Shown piece after piece: positions 45,456-54,944 of a DNA stretch of 64,000 bases. Within the stretch, counting starts at the first letter, position 1. Every line of letters starts with the position of its first letter. Source of the stretch: JAFEDN01 sp963795715 (GTDB taxonomy: Bacteria > Pseudomonadota > Gammaproteobacteria > Coxiellales > Coxiellaceae); NCBI GenBank assembly GCA_963795715.1, contig CAWCIY010000002.1:434001-498000 (forward strand), read 5' to 3'. A program made the position numbers and the translations under genes. A model generated the notes under the pieces. It had not been told where the DNA came from. It saw only the letters and a program-made list of their open reading frames with translations, and made no database searches.

Positions 45456-46195
45456 GTGAAGCCAAAGTGACGGCTACAGCCTCTCCTAAAACGTCAAGGG
45501 GTATACTCGGCGTGACGATCACAGGATTAACCACTTTATTTTTCACGATGTTTGCTGCCTGGTGTTTTTTAAGTGTGGAAGAAGGTTGGCGTAGTTACCG
45601 CCAGCATCATGTAGAGTCTTCTTTAAAAAGATTAGATGACTTATTGACGGTGAAAACTTGGATAGCATTTCCTGCCTGGGTCACTCACGTTGAAGATTTT
45701 TATATACATGTTCGTACCGCTTCCTTACAGAAAGAAAACGCTTGTTTAAAGGGTATTTCAACCATTTCTCAAGGATTTTTTAAATTTCAGAATACCTCTT
45801 CATCAGCAGAACATAATCCTTTCGCCAAAGAATTTATTCAGACGTGTTCGTTGATGAAAAATCAGATATTGCCTTTATTCAGCGGAACTTTAGCCGTGAT
45901 CTTGAAACGATTTTGGGTTTTTGTTACCGCATTTCCCTTATTTTTTCTGAGTTTAATGATCGGCTTGGTCGATGGACTGGTTCAACGGGATATTCGTAAA
46001 TTCCAGGGAGCGCGAGAAAGTTCCTTGTTATTTCATACAATTCGATACAGCGGGACGGCTTTATTTTTCTTGCCGTTACTGGCTTATTTCGCCTGGTTGT
46101 CGCCGGTATCACCTGCCTGGTTTTTTATTCCAATGGCCGTAATGATGGGACTATGGCTCACATTCAGTTTTCGTTTTTTCAAAAAATATGTATAG
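45452..46195 (+). CDS. Conjugative element membrane protein, PFL_4697 (TIGR03747/DUF4400) type
   Basis: Four hydrophobic segments (near 22-43, 150-172, 193-210 and 215-235) and the loop GLVDGLVQRDIRKFQGARES identify the family, normally found next to TraD in related elements. Here it sits near the start of the operon instead, and TraD is 13 kb downstream. 247 residues, intact. Confidence 0.75.
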   Translation: MSEAKVTATASPKTSRGILGVTITGLTTLFFTMFAAWCFLSVEEGWRSYRQHHVESSLKRLDDLLTVKTWIAFPAWVTHVEDFYIHVRTASLQKENACLKGISTISQGFFKFQNTSSSAEHNPFAKEFIQTCSLMKNQILPLFSGTLAVILKRFWVFVTAFPLFFLSLMIGLVDGLVQRDIRKFQGARESSLLFHTIRYSGTALFFLPLLAYFAWLSPVSPAWFFIPMAVMMGLWLTFSFRFFKKYV

Positions 46196-46205
46196 GGATA
46201 TGGCA

Positions 46206-46541
46206 ATGCGAAATAAATTATTTAAAAACAAATTAAAAAGCGGATTTAAAAACAGATTCATTTTATTTTTCTTAGTTTTCGGATTGATACAGTCCGCAAC
46301 CGCTTCCCCAGAACAAGAGCGCGTCTATCTTTTGCAACTGATTCACCAGATGGATGCCATGAAACCGACTTTATTAGCAGCGCAACATGAGCAGTCCAAA
46401 ACCGCGCGGATACAATTTCATTATACCGCTTATCGTGATATCCACGGTCAATGGCATCCGGGCGTTTGGGAGGATTTACAAAGCATTCGCTCTGGCATTG
46501 AAGAAAAATTAGACATTCACCTGCTGAGGTACGAACTATAG
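46206..46541 (+). CDS. RAQPRD-family periplasmic protein
   Basis: I chose the ATG at 46206 after AGGGAT; an ATG at 46188 overlaps the previous gene. A signal peptide ends near SATAS, then EQERVYLLQLIHQMDAM and RIQFHYTAYRDIHGQWH, typical of the RAQPRD family of type G elements. The namesake motif itself is not visible. About 111 residues. Confidence 0.7.
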   Translation: MRNKLFKNKLKSGFKNRFILFFLVFGLIQSATASPEQERVYLLQLIHQMDAMKPTLLAAQHEQSKTARIQFHYTAYRDIHGQWHPGVWEDLQSIRSGIEEKLDIHLLRYEL

Positions 46542-46589
46542 AACCTATTCAAGGGGATTACATGGATTCAGATAATCAGGAAAAAGCGC

Positions 46590-46826
46590 ATGAATGATAC
46601 CGCTCTTCATGCCTGGGAGATGGCGGCTGGCGTCACGGCTTCAGAAGCGAGCCTCGCTATCCGTACCCTATTAATCGTCACGGTATTGATCTGGGCAGGC
46701 TGGTTTATTTATGTGGAATTACATCATTTCCGTCATCATGACATCGATCTGTATGATGTATTACGTAAAAACCTGCGGGTGTTATGGGTGGTCAGCATCA
46801 CGGTGGTGCTGATTTTTGTGAGTTAA
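46590..46826 (+). CDS. Small membrane protein, PFL_4701 (TIGR03758) type
   Basis: 78 residues with two hydrophobic helices (about 24-44 and 60-77) and an N-terminal WEMAAGVTASEASLAIRTLL. Position between the RAQPRD and PFL_4702-type genes matches the family's usual place. A pilin-like or pore subunit is inferred. Confidence 0.7.
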   Translation: MNDTALHAWEMAAGVTASEASLAIRTLLIVTVLIWAGWFIYVELHHFRHHDIDLYDVLRKNLRVLWVVSITVVLIFVS

Positions 46827-46868
46827 TGCAGCCATTGATGAAAAAAAGATAAAGAAAGGCTGAACACA

Positions 46869-46967
46869 ATGATGGAAACACGGGTCAGTGATGGAAGCAT
46901 TGAAATCAACAGCCTTTTAAATCAGTGGCTGCATTTTTTTAAAAAAAGAAAATTAATCAGGGAGTAG
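46869..46967 (+). CDS. Possible 32-residue peptide in the transfer operon
   Basis: Two ATGs follow AGAAAGG; the peptide begins MMETRVSDGSIEIN and ends in a basic KKRKLIRE. It fills the only gap between two transfer genes and stops five bases before the next start. Real expression is not shown. Confidence 0.3.
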   Translation: MMETRVSDGSIEINSLLNQWLHFFKKRKLIRE

Positions 46968-46972
46968 AGGTT

Positions 46973-47367
46973 ATGGGGTGTTTAAACGAAATCGTGAGTC
47001 GATGTCGGCATGGGCTGTTATGGTTGAGTGTGAGTTTAAGTAGTATTTCCTTACCGGCCTGGGCAGATTTACCCAGCCCACCGAACAGTGATATCGCCAG
47101 CGGTAATAATGACTGGATTGATGTCGGCGGCAACCTGGCTTACAAGAGTTTGCGCTATAGCTGCATGATCGTGGGCGCCATGATCTTAATCGGCGCCGCC
47201 TTTGGTATCCAAAGCCTATCACACGTCTCAGGAAAAACAGGAACTCGGCCATTTTTTCAAACACGGCGCGGTGGCGGTGGCCGCCGCTGCGATTGGCGTC
47301 GGATTGATTTATGCCGGTTATCGAATCATCCCACCGCTTAAAAAAAAGAAAGAGGAAAAAAAAATGA
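46973..47367 (+). pseudogene. Conjugative membrane protein, PFL_4702 (TIGR03745) type, frameshifted
   Basis: The first frame has a signal peptide ending LPAWA and a membrane helix up to GAAFGIQ. It then derails. The other frame continues KAYHTSQEKQELGHFFKHG and a second helix, the family's usual end. Removing one C near 47210 joins them. A further shift in the A-run near 47358 would place the stop TGA over the next ATG; otherwise the frame runs straight into the next gene. This family is VirB2-like in size and topology. Confidence 0.65.
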
Positions 47368-47719
47368 TACTCACCCATATTAACCATAAAATGCCGATCT
47401 ACAAAGATTGCACGCTGTTTGAATTACTGACGGTCAGTTTGTCGGTATTGATTATCGGCGGGCTGTGGCTTGTCAATATTGACGAGATTATTATTGGGTT
47501 ATGCGTCGATTGGTGGCGCGCATGATTTTATTGTCTTTCGTGCATATTTCCCGATTTTTCTTGAGCAGATTACAAAAACTCAAAACCGGAAAACCCTATG
47601 GATATTATTTTCATCTTTTTTTAAAGCAATTAGCTCAAAGTGCCTGGACTCATTCTTTTTACACCTCTCCTTGTGTGATGCGAGAAGGCCGATGGTCAGT
47701 CAGGAGGACATATGCTTAA
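47364..47719 (+). pseudogene. Conjugative protein, TIGR03750 type, frameshifted
   Basis: From the ATG at 47364 the frame reads MPIYKDCTLFELLTVSLSVL and a membrane helix, then stops at 47525. Another frame carries on: SRLQKLKTGKPYGYY and CVMREGRWSVRR to 47719, the family's C-terminus (LKRGKP...W). At least one indel lies between 47480 and 47525. Members are TraL/VirB3-like inner-membrane proteins. Confidence 0.65.
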
Positions 47720-48338
47720 TTTTAATGCCTGGAAAAAAGAAGATCGAGATTGGGCGTTAATTCGCGCGCTCAAAAGTGGTATTGGCATTTTATTTGTTTT
47801 GTGTGTGATTTTAGCCGCAGGCTGGATGAGTGCACCGTCCCATTTGCGGATTTATATTCCACCGGATATTTCCAATGGGGCGACATTCAAAGTCAACGAA
47901 GTACCGAATCCACTGATTTATACCTTTGCGTATGAACTCTGGCAGGAAATTAATTATTGGCCGGAAGATTCGGGACAAAATTACGCCAAAAATATTAAAA
48001 CCTATGCGGCCTATTTAACGCCGGGTTTTCAGCAATCTTTATTACAAGAATTAGCGGAATTGAAAGCCACCGGACAATTACAACGCCAGCGTTTTATGCA
48101 AGGAATTTCCGGGGCTGCCTATACACCGGAAAATGTGAAAAAGCTGGGCCCGGATACCTGGGAAGTTGATCTCAGCGTGCGACTGATGGAATTTAAAAAT
48201 AATCAGCCGGTTAAAGATGTGGAAATCCTCTATCCCATCAAAGTGACGCGCCGGGAAGTCTCACACAATGATAATCCGTATGGATTAGCATTAGCGGGAT
48301 TCATTGCACCACCGGTGCGAGGAAAAACTTATATTTGA
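47712..48338 (+). CDS. Conjugative protein, PFL_4703 (TIGR03746) type, VirB8-like
   Basis: One membrane helix (about 23-40) followed by a periplasmic domain with IYIPPDISNGATFKVNEV, YTFAYELWQEINYWPED and a late PYGLALAGFI. The topology is that of TraE/VirB8 bitopic scaffold proteins. 208 residues, intact, overlapping the end of the previous gene by 8 bases. Confidence 0.8.
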   Translation: MLNFNAWKKEDRDWALIRALKSGIGILFVLCVILAAGWMSAPSHLRIYIPPDISNGATFKVNEVPNPLIYTFAYELWQEINYWPEDSGQNYAKNIKTYAAYLTPGFQQSLLQELAELKATGQLQRQRFMQGISGAAYTPENVKKLGPDTWEVDLSVRLMEFKNNQPVKDVEILYPIKVTRREVSHNDNPYGLALAGFIAPPVRGKTYI

Positions 48339-48379
48339 TTTAATTAAATGGAAATTTCAAATCAGGAGTGACAATAGTG

Positions 48380-49381
48380 ATGAAATCAACCCAAAAACAT
48401 TTTTTGATATCCAAAATAGGTTATTTATTAGGTTTTTCAATTCTAACAGTCAATAGCTTGTTTTCTTTAGCTTTGGCAAAGCCTCCTATTCCGGTCAGTG
48501 AATTAAAACTGAGTGTTCAGGATGAGCAGGCATTACGTGCCGCAGTTTTACCCAATGAAGCCAAAGAAATCCAAGAACCAAAAACCATTGCCCATTGGAT
48601 TTGGCGAGAGAATCCCTTGTCATTGACTTTGCCGCTGAATCAAGAAAAACGGCTCACGTTTCCTGAACCGGTACAAGTCGATGTCAATGGTCAATTGACC
48701 ACTGATCAGTTGCGCCTTATCAATGACCACCAAAACCTTTATTTAACCGCACTGAAACCCTTTCCACAAACAATTCGAATTTATGTCACGCTGAAAAAAA
48801 GCGGTCAAATTATTTTTCTGGATGTGAACACCGTGGATGCATCAGAAACGGCTTTAATACCCGCAGATCACATTGACATTATTGTGGCGGCTGATCAAAA
48901 GCATTTATCGGCTCCTGTCATGAGTGATCGTTCTGCGGAGATTGAAACGCCTTTAGTGTATGAATCCACCTCTGCGGCTCCGGCAGATCAATGGGTGCAT
49001 CTGATGCGATGGGCCTGGCAGCAACTCTATGCGCCGGGTTATGTGTTATTGAACGATAATTCTATCCTGCGTTCACCGATGCACACTCGATTTTGGGTAT
49101 CAGGCCTGTTTTATAGTGACGCGGTTTTGGCTCATCCTCTGGCTTCCTGGAGTCAAGGAGACAATGTGATCACAGCGGTAGAACTGCGTAATGCCTATCT
49201 TCACGCCACCCCGATAGATTTAACGCATGATCTTTGCGGAAATTGGCGCGCCGCCCTGGTTTATCCGCGTGACATTCTGGAACCCGCAGGCCATCAACCC
49301 ACCGATGACGCCACTTTATTTTTAATTTCCGACCAACCGTTTGTTGAAGCGTTAGGAGGATGTGCCCATGTCCGCGCATAA
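48380..49381 (+). CDS. Conjugative protein, PFL_4704 (TIGR03749) type, TraK/VirB9-like
   Basis: The ATG at 48380 follows CAGGAG; GTG codons upstream are possible. A signal peptide (about 1-35) is followed by a beta-rich domain with RLTFPEPVQVDVNGQL, TLKKSGQIIFLDV and later LASWSQGDNVITAVELRNA. The layout fits the secretin-like TraK component of the outer-membrane core. 333 residues, intact. Confidence 0.75.
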   Translation: MKSTQKHFLISKIGYLLGFSILTVNSLFSLALAKPPIPVSELKLSVQDEQALRAAVLPNEAKEIQEPKTIAHWIWRENPLSLTLPLNQEKRLTFPEPVQVDVNGQLTTDQLRLINDHQNLYLTALKPFPQTIRIYVTLKKSGQIIFLDVNTVDASETALIPADHIDIIVAADQKHLSAPVMSDRSAEIETPLVYESTSAAPADQWVHLMRWAWQQLYAPGYVLLNDNSILRSPMHTRFWVSGLFYSDAVLAHPLASWSQGDNVITAVELRNAYLHATPIDLTHDLCGNWRAALVYPRDILEPAGHQPTDDATLFLISDQPFVEALGGCAHVRA

Positions 49382-50646
49382 ATCCAATCCTCTGTTGCGA
49401 TGGGGTATTTTTCCAATATTGATTGTCAGCGCTGGATTACTCGCTTGGCTATCTCTCACGGTGCATTCTTCTCATTCCACAAGCCAGGTGATTAAAAAAC
49501 CGTTGATGGGTTCCCCTCATACCGTGGTCAACACCGCTTCCCAGGACAGTGCGGCTGAATCACTCGATACGTTAACGGTGCAATGGTCGGCGACGGAGCA
49601 GCGGGTCAAATCTATTGTTGAAGCCAATACCCAACTTCAAAAAGACAATCAAGCCCTCTTACAACAATTACGCGAAAAAACCGATCAAAGTACGACATCA
49701 TTGACGACCACTGTGACACAACTACAATCCCGGATGGATACCGCACATGCCACCACCCCCAACGGAACGAGTGAGATTGCACAACCGATTCAAACCGTAC
49801 CGGAATTAGCAGAGACATTGCATATCAGCTCTACTGATACCAAAAACTTTAATGGCAATGATGCTCATCACACCACTGTATTGCTCAAACCGGTATACAC
49901 GATTCCTGCTAATGCGACTGCCGTTCAAAATCGGTTAATGACCGCTCTGGTGGGGCGTATTCCGGTAAAAGGCGTCGTGATTGACCCCTATCCGTTTAAA
50001 ATCGTATTTGCCGATGACACCTTAGCTGCCAATGGTTTACGGGTTCCCAATTTACGTCAAATGATCGTCAGTGGTTATACCGAAGGTGATCTCAATCTCG
50101 TCAGTGTCAGAGGTTGGGTGACTTCACTGACTTTTGTTTTTAATGACGGGACGATTTCCACTACTACCTCCAATGACAATAATATTGGCCGCTATACCAA
50201 AGAAAATGCCCTGGGTTATTTATCCGATGCAACCGGCAATCCCTTTATCCGCGGAAAATTAATTACCAATGCACCCGCTTATGTGGGTATCAATGTTGCC
50301 TTGGGAGCCGCCCAAGGAGCGGCTAATGCTTTCGCCCAATCTCAAACCACTTCCAATATCGGCAGCGCCGGTAATACCACCTCCTCAGTGACCGGTTCGG
50401 TCGGTGCCTTTGTGGCTGGCCAATCGGGAAGCTCCGCTATGAATCAAGTCCAACAATGGTGGCATGACCGCGAAGAACAATTCATTTGATGCGGTGTATG
50501 TGCCCACCGTGGATCTCAAAACCCAAAAACCGCAAACCGTTGTGGTGAACTTTGCTAAAGAAATTCACATTGATTATGACCCACAAGGGAGGAAAATTGT
50601 CTATGTCGAAAAAAATAATCTTAGTCGCACTGCTGCTCTCGATTAG
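49368..50646 (+). pseudogene. Conjugative protein, PFL_4705 (TIGR03752) type, TraB/VirB10-like, frameshifted
   Basis: The ATG at 49368 follows AGGAGGA. A membrane helix (about 12-28), a coiled coil and the TraB-like beta barrel (LVGRIPVKGVVIDPYPFKIV and LIVSGYTEG-like text QMIVSGYTEGDLNLV) are followed by VQQWWHDREEQFI and a stop at 50489. The native end SFDAVYVPTVD and HIDYDPQGRKIVYV lies in the next frame; dropping one T near 50480 joins them. This is the inner-to-outer membrane bridge of the secretion channel, so the break should matter. Confidence 0.75.
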
Positions 50647-51052
50647 CAGTTCATTGATGACGGCCTGCTCGCACGTTGCCGGCAATATCATTCCGAATGA
50701 TGGGCCGACAATGGAAAGTATTTATGACGATTCGGGTGATCCCATGGACAACGCCAACCCTACAGGCGTTGTGAAGCACTGGACGGAGACTCCTTCCCTG
50801 ACAGAACATCAGGGCGCTGCCGTTTCCAGCAGCACGCTCAGTGCTAAAAAAGCCGTGGACTCACCCACCTTTTCGCTGTTAGATAATCCTGAATTAAAGC
50901 TCTATATTTTCCCCCATTTAGCGGGAACAGAAATGCTGCCGATTCCAGGCTATTGGACAGCATTTTCGGCTTATCCTCGGCGTTATTATGCGTTGCCCTT
51001 AATGAAAACGAATCCGATTTCTGAATCTGAAGTCGAGAGGTTGCATTCATGA
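50603..51052 (+). CDS. Conjugative transfer lipoprotein, TIGR03751 type
   Basis: The ATG follows GGGAGGA inside the end of the previous gene. A lipoprotein signal ends in SSLMTAC, with the Cys near residue 20 as lipid anchor, then DDSGDPMDNANPTGVV and a final region FPHLAGTEMLPIPGYWTAF. It corresponds to the TraV/VirB7-type lipoprotein of the core. 149 residues. Confidence 0.78.
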   Translation: MSKKIILVALLLSISSSLMTACSHVAGNIIPNDGPTMESIYDDSGDPMDNANPTGVVKHWTETPSLTEHQGAAVSSSTLSAKKAVDSPTFSLLDNPELKLYIFPHLAGTEMLPIPGYWTAFSAYPRRYYALPLMKTNPISESEVERLHS

Positions 51053-53887
51053 GACTACGTTTGCCCTTTCAGGCTGATGACAACAGTAAAGAAAATAAAA
51101 AACCGGTCAAACCGAAGATCGTGTCGGTGACTGATATCCAACGGGGTTATCAAAAAGCACCTTCCTTAGCCCGTCATTTGCCTTGGCGGGATTTTGATGA
51201 GCAACACAAAGTGTTTTTGTTGGAAGATAATTTAAGCCTGGCGGTTGGCTTTGAAATCACGCCTCTCCCTTGTGAAGCACGACCCGCTGAGATGATGGAA
51301 AAAATTGCCCAATCCTTTAAAGAAGCTTTGCAAAACGCCATTCCCCAGGAAAAGCAAAATCCCTGGATTTTGCAGATATTTGTCACTCGTGAGTCCTCGT
51401 TAACCGGATTAATGCAGACCATTCAAGCCGCTATTGAACCGGAGCGATTAACCGAACCCTTAGTGCAAGCGCATTTAGAAACTTTGCGCACTCATTTGGA
51501 TTATGTCAGCCGTCCGGAAGGGATTTTTGTGGATACGCAAGTGACTCAGCAAGTGTTTCGTGGCGGACTTTGGAAAGTCTATGCTTTTTTATATCAGCGG
51601 GAAACAAAAGCAAAAAAACCACAAAAAGCAATCTTCGCGCACCGGCGAACCAAATCAAAAGAATCAAAAAAGTCGTCAAGCACGTTGGGAGGAGATTCAA
51701 AAAATCTCGCGGAAACTCAGTGATCAATGGCGCGCCTGCGGGTTAGGAGTGAAACGATTAACCATCGAATGATTTTTACCGCTGGATGGTGCGGTGGTTT
51801 AATCCCCCAAAAAAGTCAAACCCAAGACATTCGGTTTCCACCCTCCGATCATCGGCCTATCGGTTGGGATTTTTCCGAACAACTGTTTTTTTCAGCACCG
51901 GAATCATTTGATAAAGGCTGGTTGTTTGATAGGCTGCCTCACCAGGTCATCACCATCCAGGGCATGAGTGCAGAACCGGCTATCGGCCATTTCAGCGCCG
52001 AACGGCAACGGGAAACGGATGACAAGCTCTTTCATTTGCTCGATCATTTGCCGGAAGGCAGTGTTTTTTCGATGGCGATCGTGTATCAGGCCCAAAGTGA
52101 AGTGGAGCTATCATTTAAAATCCATCCGGACAGCGCCGTCGGTCGCCATGCTCTAGCACTGAAAGTGAAAGCCCAGGTGGATGAAGCGGAACACGCCATC
52201 GCCAACAATGACCCGATTTTGCCACTGGTGATGGCGGTCTATATTCGCGCTCAAGATCAGCAACAATTAAGAGATCGAGAAGCACAGGTCGCGACCTTGC
52301 TCAATAATAATGGCATTAAAGTCATTACCGATGATGAATTGTATCCCATCGACGCTTATTTGCGTTATTTACCGATGGCGTATGATTTTGAGAAAGACAA
52401 AAATTATCATTACCGTTCGCAATATGTTGCCTTAAGCGATATCGCTAAATTATTGCCATTTTATGGCCGCAGCCGGGGTACTACAAAATCCCGGCATGGT
52501 GATGTTTAATCGCGGCGGCGAACCGTGGTTATACGATCTCTTTCAGGATAAAACCAAAAATTCCCATTTTTTATTATTGGGTGAAACCGGCACGGGTAAA
52601 TCCAATACCTTAAATTTTCTGATCATGCACGCGCTCGCTTTGTATAAACCCCGCTTTTTTATTATTGAAGCCGGTGGCTCATTTGATTTACTCGCTGATT
52701 ATTGCGCCAGTTTGGGATTGAGCGTCAACAAAGTTAAAATTGATCGGGCTCATCCCGTTTCTTTAAATCCTTTTGCGGCGGGTCTGCAAGTGCTCGATCA
52801 AATTGAGGCGTTGGAATCCGCACAACGAACGCAATGGATGATGGATACCGAGGCCAGATTATCTCAGGACACTGAACAAGGCCCTGAAATAGAAGAGGAA
52901 GAAGAAAACTCTGATCTCACCGAAAGCCGGGATATTTTAGGCGAAATGGTATTGGCGGCGTTGATCATGATTACCGGCGGCGAACCCAAAGAGGAAGATC
53001 GTATTCGTCGAGCAGATCGAATGCTAATCATGGATGCGATTATTTTGGCGGCGGAAACCGTTCGCCAAATGGGACGCCCGCAAATGATCGCCGCCGATAT
53101 TATGGCGGCTTTTGAAACCTTAGCTGAAAAATGCGATCCTCAACGGAATTCGCTGGAATGTCAAAAAATTCGAGAAATGGCCGCTAGTTTGCGTTATTTT
53201 ATTAAAGATCCGACCATCAGCCAGTTTTTGAATCAACCGGGCGAACCCTGGCCGCTGGCGGATGTGACCGTGGTGGATTTTGGATTGTTTGCGCAGGAAG
53301 GGTATGAAGCCCCGCGCTCAATCGCTTTCGCCGGTGTGGTCAGTTACATTTTGACCTTAGCGGAAGCGAATCAATATAGCAATCGTCCGATTGTGGCGAT
53401 TTTTGATGAAAATCATTTATTCAGCAAATTGCCGTTATTAGCCACCATTCAAACCCGCATTGCTAAAATGGGTCGTAAATTGGGCTTATGGTTGTGGGTG
53501 GCGACACAAAATCTCACAGACTTTGCCGATGAAGCCCGTAAGATGTTATCTCTCATTGAAACCTGGATGTGTTTATCGGTCAGCCCCGATGAAATCGACA
53601 AGATCGAGCAATTTAAAGTGATCACTCCAGAATGGCGTTCCTTATTTTTATCGGCGCGTAAAGAAAAAGGGAAATATACCGAAGGTGTGGTGTTAAGTCC
53701 CACTGTTCAGGGTGTCTTTCGCAATGTGCCACCGAAATTATTTTTATCGATGGGTTTGACGGAACAAAATGAAAAACATCAACGCCGGTTAGTCATGAAG
53801 CAACTCCAAAAATCTGAATTGGATGCTATGAAATATATTGCCCACAAAATGATGGAAAAACCGGTGGAGAATTTGAATGATGAATAA
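51049..53887 (+). pseudogene. Conjugative ATPase, PFL_4706 (TIGR03744) type, VirB4/TraC-like, several frameshifts
   Basis: Joined pieces give a protein of about 940 residues. Segment 51049 to about 51665: N-terminal domain. Second frame: RQARWEEIQKISRKLSDQ to LTIE near 51769. Third: DFYRWMVRWFNPP near 51771-51803. Fourth to about 52490: FYGRSRGT. Last to 53887: GEPWLYDLFQ, Walker A GETGTGKSN, Walker B PIVAIFDENH. Indels lie in A6 runs near 51669 and 51805, a T near 51770 and an A4 run near 52491. VirB4 ATPases power pilus assembly, so as read this gene is dead. Confidence 0.8.
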
Positions 53888-54893
53888 ATACTCCCTTGCG
53901 AAAATGATGGATTCAATGAGCCATAAAAAATGGAAATCACTCTGTCGCTTTTTTTTCTGTTTAGGGTTAACCATCACTTCCTCTGCATTTTCTAGCACGA
54001 ATAGCGCCGAGATTATTGCGGAGACCTTAGCCGGTTTGCCCGCCTGTTTGCATTACGAAATCAAAGGCACGTGTTTTTGGTTAAACGCAACGGGAAGCAT
54101 TATTGCTACGCCGTATGTACAACATTATCTGCCTGATGCGGTAGTTAGTGTGTTTAATGAACCGGGTGATAATCCCTGGCTGGAAATGAATAGCACGCTG
54201 GATATCACTTCTGCCGAAGCCCAAACCGGATTAATTTCTGCATTGACCGGGATGATCGCGGGTGGTGGTCAGCACAGTTTCCATCAACCCATGGAACAAC
54301 ACGTATTTTTTAAAGAAGTGGATATCATCGGTAATCCCGCATTACCCACGCTGCCCACCACACCGGTTTTATTACCGACGGCGGCCATACCCCTCATGCC
54401 CTATTTTCAATCTATGCTGGACAGTGTGTTATGGCGAGGATTTCCCCCCTTAGCGATTCCAGAGCAAACGATGGCGTTGGGTGAAGATGTCGTTCATACC
54501 ATTGGTAAAGGCGCTACGGTCTGGGGTGGAACTTACCCCTTTGAAGGTAAAGTGATTACCGGTAATGACCAAAAAGCAGCGGCGGTCATCGCTCAGCGTG
54601 CCAGCCAATTATTAACGGCTGCCAATGCTTGGGGCCATGTGCACCAATCATTACCGACGATCTGTGGGACAGAATGTCAAGCCGCACTTATTCAAGACAA
54701 TAACAACCAAACCCAATTTCAGTGGATTTATCCCACACTGGAAACCAGTTGTCATGTCTTCGGGTATTCTTCGGATTATGGAGAACACGTGAAAACACCG
54801 GCTAATGGCGCTTATGTGTGGGTGTTATGGCGGCAATATCGAGGTTGTGTGCAAGCGCCCGGCAGTGTCTTTATCGACAAAGTCGTGGTTTAG
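53877..54893 (+). CDS. Conjugative protein, PFL_4710 (TIGR03756) type, TraU-like
   Basis: A signal peptide (about 15-42) leads a periplasmic protein with GLPACLHYEIKGTCFWLN, GDNPWLEMNS and conserved cysteine pairs (CGTEC, CHVFGYSSDYG). TraU-like proteins act in pilus assembly or mating-pair formation and depend on disulphides. 338 residues, intact. Confidence 0.78.
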   Translation: MMNKYSLAKMMDSMSHKKWKSLCRFFFCLGLTITSSAFSSTNSAEIIAETLAGLPACLHYEIKGTCFWLNATGSIIATPYVQHYLPDAVVSVFNEPGDNPWLEMNSTLDITSAEAQTGLISALTGMIAGGGQHSFHQPMEQHVFFKEVDIIGNPALPTLPTTPVLLPTAAIPLMPYFQSMLDSVLWRGFPPLAIPEQTMALGEDVVHTIGKGATVWGGTYPFEGKVITGNDQKAAAVIAQRASQLLTAANAWGHVHQSLPTICGTECQAALIQDNNNQTQFQWIYPTLETSCHVFGYSSDYGEHVKTPANGAYVWVLWRQYRGCVQAPGSVFIDKVVV

Positions 54894-54944
54894 CACCGCA
54901 TGAAATTTTTTTTGAAAAATGATGGGATAAGGAGGAAACACAAG

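Noticed and set aside
48368..48379. GTG at 48368 as start of the PFL_4704-type gene
   Set aside because: It overlaps the CAGGAG ribosome site itself; the ATG at 48380 is at a better distance.
51727..52509. Independent gene at 51727-52509
   Set aside because: It has no ribosome site and is a middle piece of the VirB4-like ATPase; the upstream bases carry its missing RWMVRWFNP segment in another frame.
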